Under the pieces are notes generated by a model. The model saw only the letters and a list, made by a program, of their open reading frames with translations, was not told the DNA's origin and did not search any database. Shown here piece after piece: positions 1-4,395 of a DNA stretch of 8,736 nt. Both the position numbers and the translations under genes were made by a program. Source of the DNA: Firmicutes bacterium UBA3932 (GTDB lineage Bacteria > Bacillota > Clostridia > Peptostreptococcales > Anaerovoracaceae); assembly GCA_002385825.1 (NCBI GenBank), contig DGEG01000138.1, positions 1 to 8,736 on the forward strand. The letters run 5' to 3'. Each line of letters begins with the position of its first letter. The first letter of the stretch is position 1.

Positions 1-17
1 CGTGGTTTTCCTTATAC

Positions 18-55
18 AAAAAAGGCTGCTTTGCAAACCAGGCAAAGCAGCCTTT
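18..55 (-). terminator. Intrinsic terminator after sigG
   Basis: A perfect 14-bp inverted repeat (arms 21-34 and 42-55, loop of 7) lies 15 bp beyond the sigG stop codon. Read on the minus strand, the second arm runs directly into six T residues (complement of A18-A23), the usual form of a Rho-independent terminator. It should end the spoIIGA-sigE-sigG transcript. On the plus strand the hairpin is not followed by a T run, so it is directional. Confidence 0.93.
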
Positions 56-70
56 GATCTCAATATGTCT

Positions 71-841
71 TTATACGTATTTTCTCATATATTTCAGCGC
101 ATTTTTTTCTAACCGGCTGACCTGAGCCTGGCTGATGCCGATTTCTTCCGCCACCTCCATCTGGGTCCGCCCTTCAAAAAAACGCATCATCAATATATTT
201 CTCTCCCTGTCAGGGAGCTTGCTCATAGCTTCCGTAATAGATATATTATCCATCCATTTTTCATCGGTGTTGACTGTATCCTTCACCTGATCCATCACAT
301 ATAGAGCGTCTCCCTCATCGTGAAATACCGGCTCAAAAAGTGAGATGGGATCCTGTATGGAGTCAAGCGCAAGCACCACGTCTTCCACGGCAACATCCAG
401 TTCCTTGGCAATCTCCGAGATGGTGGGCTCCCGATGGCTTTGCTTCGTGAGCCTTTCTTTTGCCTGAAGCGCTTTATATGCCATGTCCCTTAAAGAACGG
501 CTGACCCGGATCGCATTGTTGTCCCTGAGATAGCGCCGTATTTCACCGATGATCATGGGTACCGCGTAAGTGCTGAATTTAACATTGTGTGAAGTGTCAA
601 AGTTATCCAGAGCTTTTATAAGACCGATGCAACCCACTTGGAACAGGTCGTCCGGGTTTTCTCCCCGATTGCTGAACCTCTGTATGACAGAAAGCACCAG
701 TCTTAAGTTTCCCCTGATAAATTCATCTCTCGCCTCTTTGTCTCCCTGTTTGATTTTCTCGATCATCTCCTTCATTTCTGCGTCTTTGTACACGGGTAGT
801 TTAGATGTATTAACGCCACAGATTTCAACTTTCGCTGCCAT
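71..841 (-). CDS. sigG: RNA polymerase sporulation sigma factor SigG (late forespore)
   Basis: Sigma-G directs late forespore transcription (SASP coat of DNA, germination genes) after engulfment. From the chosen ATG at 841 the protein is 256 aa, close to the roughly 260 aa of B. subtilis SigG, and begins MAAKVEICGVNTSKLPV, the characteristic SigG N-terminus. Region 2 follows (GNLRLVLSVIQRF, DLFQVGCIGLIKALDNFD, KFSTYAVPMIIGEIRRYLRD), then region 3 and a C-terminal region 4 helix-turn-helix (MEVAEEIGISQAQVSRLEKN). A GGGG-type ribosome binding site sits 9 nt before this ATG. An in-frame TTG at 880 would add 13 residues but has no family support. The gene is last in the spoIIG cluster, 102 bp after sigE, and probably has its own forespore promoter as well as read-through from sigE. 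Confidence 0.96.
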   Translation of the reverse strand: MAAKVEICGVNTSKLPVYKDAEMKEMIEKIKQGDKEARDEFIRGNLRLVLSVIQRFSNRGENPDDLFQVGCIGLIKALDNFDTSHNVKFSTYAVPMIIGEIRRYLRDNNAIRVSRSLRDMAYKALQAKERLTKQSHREPTISEIAKELDVAVEDVVLALDSIQDPISLFEPVFHDEGDALYVMDQVKDTVNTDEKWMDNISITEAMSKLPDRERNILMMRFFEGRTQMEVAEEIGISQAQVSRLEKNALKYMRKYV

Positions 842-862
842 TTCAATTATCCCCGCTTCCCT

Positions 863-882
863 GTTTGCCCCCTTTAGCAAAC
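863..882 (-). other. Small hairpin in the sigG leader
   Basis: A perfect 6-bp stem (GTTTGC / GCAAAC) with an 8-nt loop rich in G lies between the putative sigG promoter and the sigG ribosome binding site. It does not cover the GGGG site used by the ATG at 841, but it does contain the alternative TTG. It could be a minor leader structure; no function can be assigned. Confidence 0.35.
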
Positions 883-899
883 TAAGTCAGTCTTATTTT

Positions 900-929
900 A
901 TTTATGTACAGCGCCCCCTTTTTTCATAC
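900..929 (-). promoter_or_regulatory. Candidate sigma-F/sigma-G type promoter of sigG
   Basis: On the minus strand GTATG (925-929) is followed after 18 bp by CATAAAT (900-906). The sigma-G consensus as I recall it is GMATR, 18 bp, CATNMTA, so the match is 4/5 and 5/7 with the expected spacing. Its position in the sigE-sigG gap, about 60 bp before the sigG start, fits the known forespore autoregulation of sigG. The match is modest and could be chance. Confidence 0.35.
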
Positions 930-943
930 TGTCGAAAGCTGTC

Positions 944-1735
944 CTACCCCAATTTACGTATCTCTTTTTGCAGACGTATAATGATCTTTTTCTCCAGCCT
1001 GGAAATATAGGATTGGGAAATACCCATCCTGTCGGCCACTTCTTTTTGGGTCATTTCCCGGCCGCTCACCAGGCCAAAACGCATCTCCATGATCTGCTTT
1101 TCCCTTAAACTCAGCTTTTTCATCGCATACCAGAGCAGATTGCGATTCACTTCTTCCTCGATATGGTTGTAGACGATATCGCTTTCCGTTCCCAGAATAT
1201 CCGACAGCAAAAGTTCATTTCCGTCCCAATCCACATTGAGAGGTTCGTCGAAAGAAACTTCCGTTCTCGTGCGGCTGTTGCGACGAAGATACATGAGGAT
1301 TTCGTTCTCAATACACCGGGAAGCGTAGGTGGCCAGTTTGATGTTCTTATTAGGATTAAAGGTGTTAACTGCTTTTATGAGACCGATGGTTCCGATGGAG
1401 ATCAAATCTTCCACATTGACACCTGCGTTTTCAAATTTTTTGGCAATGTAGACCACCAGACGAAGATTGCGTTCGATTAAAATGGTTTTCGCCTCCTGGC
1501 ATTGCTTCATCCTTTCTTCGTCAACAACTTGCTCTTCGGGAAGTATCAGCTGAACGATCAGCTGTTTCTCTTCCTCCGGAGAAAGAGGCGCGGGAAGAGC
1601 GTCGCTTCCACCTATGTAATAGAGTCCTTTTTCGGCAGACCATCTCTCAACCCTCAAGCGCAAACGGATCCAAAGCAGCCGGGCTCTTTCCCAACAGTTC
1701 AGCCATTTCCTTATATTGGTCCCTTCTCTATTCAC
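944..1735 (-). CDS. sigE: Pro-sigma-E, RNA polymerase sporulation sigma factor SigE (early mother cell)
   Basis: Sigma-E is made as an inactive membrane-bound precursor and activated in the mother cell by SpoIIGA. The 263-aa product has an N-terminal extension (about residues 1-38) rich in Trp, Arg and Leu, consistent with the amphipathic pro-sequence, followed by GLYYIGGSDALPAPLS, which matches the known processing region around VYYIGGSEALP. Regions 2.1-2.4 (LVVYIAKKFEN, EDLISIGTIGLIKAVNTFNP, IKLATYASRCIENEILMYLRR), SFDEPLNVDWDGNELLLSD, and the region 4 helix-turn-helix (EVADRMGISQSYISRLEKK) are typical. The start is GTG, overlapping the end of spoIIGA by 8 bp, with AAGGAGG 11 nt upstream; no other start lies in frame just upstream. 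It is longer than the 239 aa of B. subtilis SigE because of the longer N-terminus and about 12 extra residues around 64-82. Confidence 0.96.
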   Translation of the reverse strand: MNREGTNIRKWLNCWERARLLWIRLRLRVERWSAEKGLYYIGGSDALPAPLSPEEEKQLIVQLILPEEQVVDEERMKQCQEAKTILIERNLRLVVYIAKKFENAGVNVEDLISIGTIGLIKAVNTFNPNKNIKLATYASRCIENEILMYLRRNSRTRTEVSFDEPLNVDWDGNELLLSDILGTESDIVYNHIEEEVNRNLLWYAMKKLSLREKQIMEMRFGLVSGREMTQKEVADRMGISQSYISRLEKKIIIRLQKEIRKLG

Positions 1736-2573
1736 CTTGCAGAATGCCTCCTTCCGTCAATGCCTCATGCAGTAATACGTCGTATTGTTTCCCGTCATGA
1801 CCGACGGGCAATTCTCCCTTTGAGACTGCCAGTATGATGTTCACAGGCCGGGGTTTGCTATCGGGTGTGATCAAAGCAGCGCTGTCCGGACGAATTCCTG
1901 CGAGCAGGCCACCCTCTTTGCCTACGCCCCGGTATGGAACTATGCAGAATTGCGCCTCTTCCGGCTCCAACTTTTCTATCACTTTCTCAGTTGTCACGCA
2001 GACCGGCCGCCCGCTGATAGGATCTCGTAAAAAATTCCCCGTATCCACGAAACCCTCCATCGTCACGGTTCGGCTGCCTAAAGTTACGCGCAGCTTTGCC
2101 TCGGTTCTGTCTTTTCTGAGACGAGCTCTTATGAAACAAGAAAAGGCGTAAATGCAGCCCCATGCCAGCGCCATCCCCAAAAACACCCTGATGTAAGTGA
2201 TTTGACCTATGTAAAACGCTCCTCTCGCCGTTATCCCCGTACTGTTGAAAAAATAAAGAGAAGCGATGACGATTCCTCCCATGGCAAAGCTCACCAGGTA
2301 GAATACCAGTAAAGCCCTCAAAATACCCTTTCCGCGAAGGGAGGGAAAGACCAAAAGGACTACTGCCGCAGAAAAGATTAGTTTGAACAAAGTCGCAAGC
2401 CACCAGGTCAATCCCTCCCAAAACAGAATGAATGCATAGAGCCCGCAGAGCACACTTCCGAGAACAAGCCTGGGCCAGGAGGAAGGGAAGCCGCATATCC
2501 TGCGCGTCAGAAGCAGTATCATTAAACCCGCCACTCCGTTTTCCAGAAAAAGATACTCTGCGTAAATGACCAT
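1728..2573 (-). CDS. spoIIGA: SpoIIGA, membrane-embedded aspartic protease that processes pro-sigma-E
   Basis: SpoIIGA sits in the sporulation septum and, when signalled from the forespore by SpoIIR, cleaves the pro-sequence of sigma-E. The 281-aa protein has about five hydrophobic membrane segments in residues 1-148 (for example 6-23, 35-51, 55-77, 84-108, 118-148), then a soluble domain with EGFVDTGNFLRDPISGRPV; Asp177 in the DTGN motif corresponds to the catalytic aspartate of the family. It is somewhat shorter than the B. subtilis protein (about 309 aa). The ATG at 2573 is preceded by GGAGGGG at 7 nt. The gene overlaps sigE by 8 bp, implying translational coupling. It is expected to be switched on by Spo0A at sporulation entry; see the promoter entries. 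Confidence 0.94.
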   Translation of the reverse strand: MVIYAEYLFLENGVAGLMILLLTRRICGFPSSWPRLVLGSVLCGLYAFILFWEGLTWWLATLFKLIFSAAVVLLVFPSLRGKGILRALLVFYLVSFAMGGIVIASLYFFNSTGITARGAFYIGQITYIRVFLGMALAWGCIYAFSCFIRARLRKDRTEAKLRVTLGSRTVTMEGFVDTGNFLRDPISGRPVCVTTEKVIEKLEPEEAQFCIVPYRGVGKEGGLLAGIRPDSAALITPDSKPRPVNIILAVSKGELPVGHDGKQYDVLLHEALTEGGILQGE

Positions 2574-2575
2574 AG

Positions 2576-2622
2576 AAAAACCCCTCCGCCGGCTTTCATA
2601 GGATTATAGCCTGTCAGAGGGG
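2576..2622 (-). terminator. Terminator hairpin after rplT that also covers the spoIIGA ribosome binding site
   Basis: Read on the minus strand, CCCCTCTGACAGGCT (2622-2608) pairs with AGCCGGCGGAGGGG (2594-2581): 13 pairs including one G-U, one mismatch and one bulged base, with a 13-nt loop, followed by TTTTT (2580-2576). This has the form of an intrinsic terminator for the infC-rpmI-rplT operon, 33 bp after the rplT stop. Its second arm contains the GGAGGGG ribosome binding site of spoIIGA, and its loop overlaps the spoIIG -10 element. The U run is short (5), so termination may be incomplete. Confidence 0.7.
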
Positions 2623-2635
2623 TATTATTTGTCAC
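2603..2635 (-). promoter_or_regulatory. spoIIG promoter, sigma-A type with an over-long spacer
   Basis: A perfect -10 TATAAT (2603-2608, minus strand) is preceded after 21 bp by GTGACA (2630-2635), five of six bases of the -35 consensus. Normal sigma-A spacing is 17 bp, but the B. subtilis spoIIG promoter is known for a 22-bp spacer that makes it dependent on Spo0A~P. The predicted transcription start is near 2596, giving a leader of about 23 nt before spoIIGA. The spacing, position and overlapping Spo0A-like sites support the call. Confidence 0.7.
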
Positions 2636-2649
2636 ATTTTATTGTCGAT
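2628..2649 (-). promoter_or_regulatory. Two Spo0A-box-like sites at the spoIIG promoter
   Basis: Read on the minus strand, TGTGACAAA (2628-2636) matches TTYGACAAA, the complement of the 0A box TTTGTCRAA, at 8 of 9 bases, and ATCGACAAT (2641-2649) at 7 of 9. They are direct repeats 13 bp apart, centred near -36 and -49 relative to the predicted start, and the first overlaps the -35 element. This is about where Spo0A~P binds at B. subtilis spoIIG. No clear second cluster is visible further upstream in the rplT tail. Confidence 0.6.
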
Positions 2650-2655
2650 TGAATT

Positions 2656-3015
2656 CTATTTCTCCACCGCTTTTTTTGCCGTCTCCGCCAGCTGAGCAAA
2701 CCCTGCCGGATCATGCACTGCCATTTCGGACAGCATCTTGCGGTTGATTTCGATACCGGAAAGTTTCAGACCGTTCATCATCTTGCTATAGGAAAGGCCG
2801 TTCATTCTGGCGCCTGCGTTGATTCTGGTAATCCAGAGCCTTCTGAAGTCTCTCTTTCTATGCTTTCTTCCGATGTAAGCAGATCTCAAGGATCTCATGA
2901 CAGCCGGTTTTGCCGCCCTGAAGGTCGTGCGCTTGGCTCCATAAAAACCTTTCGCCTGCTTTAATATTTTTTTATGTCTCTTACGAGAGTTAAGTCCTCT
3001 TTTTACTCTTGCCAT
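2656..3015 (-). CDS. rplT: 50S ribosomal protein L20
   Basis: L20 is an early assembly protein of the large subunit that binds 23S rRNA and, in Firmicutes, represses its own operon by binding the infC leader. The 119-aa product is the usual family length and begins MARVKRGLNSRKRHKKILKQ, with the conserved basic N-terminal tail, GFYGAKRTTFRAAKPAVMRS, and RKRDFRRLWITRINAG. The ATG has TAGGAGGT 8-9 nt upstream. It is the last gene of infC-rpmI-rplT, 18 bp after rpmI. Confidence 0.98.
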   Translation of the reverse strand: MARVKRGLNSRKRHKKILKQAKGFYGAKRTTFRAAKPAVMRSLRSAYIGRKHRKRDFRRLWITRINAGARMNGLSYSKMMNGLKLSGIEINRKMLSEMAVHDPAGFAQLAETAKKAVEK

Positions 3016-3033
3016 TTTTTCTTACCTCCTAAA

Positions 3034-3228
3034 CTATACGTTCAATACGTTCTTGATTCTTTTCTCGTCAGCTTTGGTCAGTATTGTGGATTGTCTCAAT
3101 CCCCGTTTTCTCTTCGCGGTCTTCTTGGTAAGAATATGGCTCTTATATGCCTTATGTCTCATAACCTTACCGGTTCCGGTGATCTTGAATCGCTTGCTTG
3201 CTCCCCTATGGGATTTCATCTTTGCCAT
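3034..3228 (-). CDS. rpmI: 50S ribosomal protein L35
   Basis: L35 is a small basic protein of the large ribosomal subunit. The 64-aa product starts MAKMKSHRGASKRFKITGTG and includes KAYKSHILTKKTAKRKRGLR, the standard L35 pattern, at the usual length. GGGAGGT lies 9 nt before the ATG. It lies between infC (43 bp upstream) and rplT (18 bp downstream), the order found across bacteria, and shares their leader control. Confidence 0.98.
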   Translation of the reverse strand: MAKMKSHRGASKRFKITGTGKVMRHKAYKSHILTKKTAKRKRGLRQSTILTKADEKRIKNVLNV

Positions 3229-3271
3229 TTTACTATAACCTCCCTAATACGAATACAATACGTGGTTTTGT

Positions 3272-3790
3272 TTATTTAACCTTCGGTGCTAAAATCATAA
3301 TCAGGCTCCTGCCTTCAAGGAGGGGCGCTCTTTCAACGTTGCCTGCATCAGATATGGCTTCCGCAAATCTCTGCATGACCCTCTGTCCCACATCGACATG
3401 ATCTCTTTCACGGCCGCGGAAACGCAAGCTTACCTTTACCTTGTCTCCTTCTTTTAAGAATTTGGCCGCGTTGTTGGCTTTCACCATCAAGTCATGTTCC
3501 TCAATAAAAGTGGACAGGCGAATTTCTTTGAGTTCAACTATATTTTGTTTCTGCTTTTTGCGGGCTTCTTTTTCCTTTTTCTGAAGGTCATATCTGTACT
3601 TTCCATAGTCCATAATCTTGCAGACCGGGGGTTTCGCCTGAGGCGCAACTTTGACCAGGTCTAATTTCCTGTCAATGGATAATTGCAATGCCTCTTCAAT
3701 CGGCAGAATCCCCAATTGCGTCCCGTCACTGTCGATTACTCTGACTTCCTTATCACGAATTTCTTCGTTGATCTGGTTTTCCCTAATAAT
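3272..3790 (-). CDS. infC: Translation initiation factor IF-3, probably starting at ATT
   Basis: IF-3 binds the 30S subunit, keeps it apart from 50S and proofreads the start codon. The protein contains QINEEIRDKEVRVIDSDG in the N-terminal domain (about residues 4-21), the linker region YDLQKKEKEARKKQKQ, and the C-terminal domain from VELKEIRLSTFIEEHD to the end, including KVSLRFRGRERDHVDVGQ. An in-frame GTG at 3799 lies inside the AGGAGGTG ribosome binding site and cannot be used with it. The next sensible codon is ATT at 3790, 8 nt after GGAGG, giving 172 aa beginning MIRENQINEEIRD. AUU starts are known for infC in E. coli and other bacteria and allow IF-3 to repress its own translation. A second ATT follows at once (3787) and would be the alternative, but is less well spaced. 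Confidence 0.95.
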   Translation of the reverse strand: MIRENQINEEIRDKEVRVIDSDGTQLGILPIEEALQLSIDRKLDLVKVAPQAKPPVCKIMDYGKYRYDLQKKEKEARKKQKQNIVELKEIRLSTFIEEHDLMVKANNAAKFLKEGDKVKVSLRFRGRERDHVDVGQRVMQRFAEAISDAGNVERAPLLEGRSLIMILAPKVK

Positions 3791-3962
3791 GTTTAGCACC
3801 TCCTAGAATAAATAAAGCGGCTACTTTTAAGTATCCGCCTCCAAACAAAACCACCATTCAAAAATTCAAAGCAACAGCCGTTATTTTGTCAGTGTCTTTG
3901 TATTAACCGTCACTGGCCGGAGCCGTGAGGTGAGAAGCGGATGACTTCTGCTTACTGTTTAC
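3791..3962 (-). promoter_or_regulatory. infC operon leader, probable L20-responsive attenuator
   Basis: About 170 nt of untranslated leader separate the infC promoter from the gene. On the minus strand it can form a hairpin AGAAG/CTTCT (3933-3949, loop of 7), a long-range 10-bp duplex between ATCCGCTTCT (3933-3942) and GGAGGCGGAT (3833-3842, eight Watson-Crick and two G-U pairs), and the terminator hairpin at 3817-3838. The long-range duplex uses sequence needed by both hairpins, so it can act as an antiterminator. A further 5-bp CAGTG/CACTG stem spans 3890-3915. In B. subtilis, L20 controls infC by transcription attenuation in such a leader; assignment to that family here is by position and architecture, not by a covariance search. 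Confidence 0.65.
3811..3838 (-). terminator. Attenuator terminator in the infC leader
   Basis: On the minus strand GCGG-A-TACTT and AAGTA-G-CCGC (3817-3838) form a nine-pair stem with one A/G mismatch and a tight loop, followed by the T-rich TTTATT. It ends just before the AGGAGG ribosome binding site of infC. The T run is interrupted, so it is a weaker terminator than the one after sigG, as expected for a conditional site. Confidence 0.6.
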
Positions 3963-3968
3963 TGATTG

Positions 3969-3997
3969 AGAATACCACAAGGTTGCGGCCTTGTCAA
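3969..3997 (-). promoter_or_regulatory. Sigma-A promoter of infC-rpmI-rplT
   Basis: A perfect -35 TTGACA (3992-3997) and a -10 TATTCT (3969-3974, four of six) are separated by exactly 17 bp on the minus strand. The -35 overlaps the TGA stop codon of the upstream zinc-ribbon gene. The predicted start is near 3962, giving the leader described separately. Confidence 0.7.
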
Positions 3998-4161
3998 ATT
4001 TTTTTAGTGATTTTTTTCGATCTTTTTTCCATCTCTTCGTGGTTGAGAATCTTCTTTCTGGAGATCAACGTTTTACAGCTGTCACAAAAATATCCTACTG
4101 CACCGCAGCCTTCAAGTCTTTTCAATTTAGAAAAACACTTGGGACAATAAAAATCTTCCAT
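3994..4161 (-). CDS. Small zinc-ribbon protein, function unknown
   Basis: A 55-aa open frame begins MEDFYCPKCFSKLKRLEG and continues with GAVGYFCDSCKTLISRKK. The paired CPKC (Cys6, Cys9) and CDSC (Cys26, Cys29) knuckles, 16 residues apart, are the pattern of a single zinc ribbon; the tail from residue 34 is basic and lysine-rich. Cys19 is an additional cysteine. The ATG at 4161 has a strong TAGGAGGT site 8 nt upstream, and codons look like those of the neighbours, which supports a real gene. The stop TGA overlaps the infC -35, so read-through could also enter the infC leader. I recognise the zinc-ribbon fold pattern but no specific family function; nucleic-acid or protein binding is possible. 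Confidence 0.85.
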   Translation of the reverse strand: MEDFYCPKCFSKLKRLEGCGAVGYFCDSCKTLISRKKILNHEEMEKRSKKITKKI

Positions 4162-4199
4162 AAGTCGCCACCTCCTAAAACGAAGTTACCGATATTATT

Positions 4200-4208
4200 A
4201 TCATATCA
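4200..4208 (-). promoter_or_regulatory. Candidate extended -10 promoter of the zinc-ribbon gene
   Basis: On the minus strand TGATATGAT reads as an extended -10 (TG, one base, TATGAT; five of six bases). It lies about 40 bp before the ATG at 4161. No good -35 hexamer is found at 17 bp, which an extended -10 can tolerate. Evidence is limited to this motif. Confidence 0.35.
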
Positions 4209-4272
4209 CCCATGCCATTAGATTGCACATATATTTTGATCCCTGGAGAAAACAACTTACCACCATATTTAT

Positions 4273-4303
4273 AAAATCAAAAGGGACAGTCCCTTTTGAT
4301 TTT
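4273..4303. repeat. Perfect 31-bp palindrome in the divergent intergenic region
   Basis: Two perfectly complementary 15-nt arms (4273-4287 and 4289-4303) flank a single central base; the centre reads AAAAGGGACAGTCCCTTTT. It lies between the divergently transcribed zinc-ribbon gene and preT, about 93 bp before the preT start, so it is not at the end of either gene. The T-rich distal arm could let it act as a terminator or attenuator in a preT leader. A GGGACAGTCCC core also recalls dispersed palindromes found in some bacterial genomes. The rest of the intergenic region (4209-4272) holds nothing recognised. Confidence 0.85.
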
Positions 4304-4304
4304 C

Positions 4305-4323
4305 CTATGAATTTTATTCGTAG
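4305..4323. repeat. Second inverted repeat next to the palindrome
   Basis: CTATGAAT (4305-4312) and ATTCGTAG (4316-4323) are complementary in seven Watson-Crick and one G-U pair, with a TTT loop. It begins one base after the large palindrome ends. As RNA it would make a tandem second hairpin upstream of preT; as DNA it could be an operator. No clear sigma-A promoter for preT could be found around these elements. Confidence 0.5.
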
Positions 4324-4395
4324 AAGTAAGAAACACTAAAGGTGATTTATTCAAACATTTGCAATCAAATAAATATGGACAGGGGTGAAAAACGC

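Noticed and set aside
842..880. Upstream TTG start adding 13 residues to sigG
   Set aside because: The ATG at 841 gives the standard SigG N-terminus and length, and the extra residues match nothing in the family.
570..1010. A 146-codon plus-strand frame across the sigG/sigE junction
   Set aside because: It runs antisense to two certain sigma-factor genes and shows no recognisable protein features.
1987..2496. A 169-codon minus-strand frame inside spoIIGA
   Set aside because: It is a shifted frame of spoIIGA, rich in Arg/Gly/Phe with no coherent domain; spoIIGA has the DTGN motif and the membrane segments.
3941..4221. Two overlapping plus-strand frames opposite the zinc-ribbon gene
   Set aside because: No ribosome binding site or domain pattern; the minus-strand frame has both, and the region also carries the infC promoter.
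4342..4395. GTG (4342) or ATG (4375) as the preT start
   Set aside because: Neither has a ribosome binding site, and the added residues are not family-like; TTG at 4396 has AGGGGTG at good spacing.
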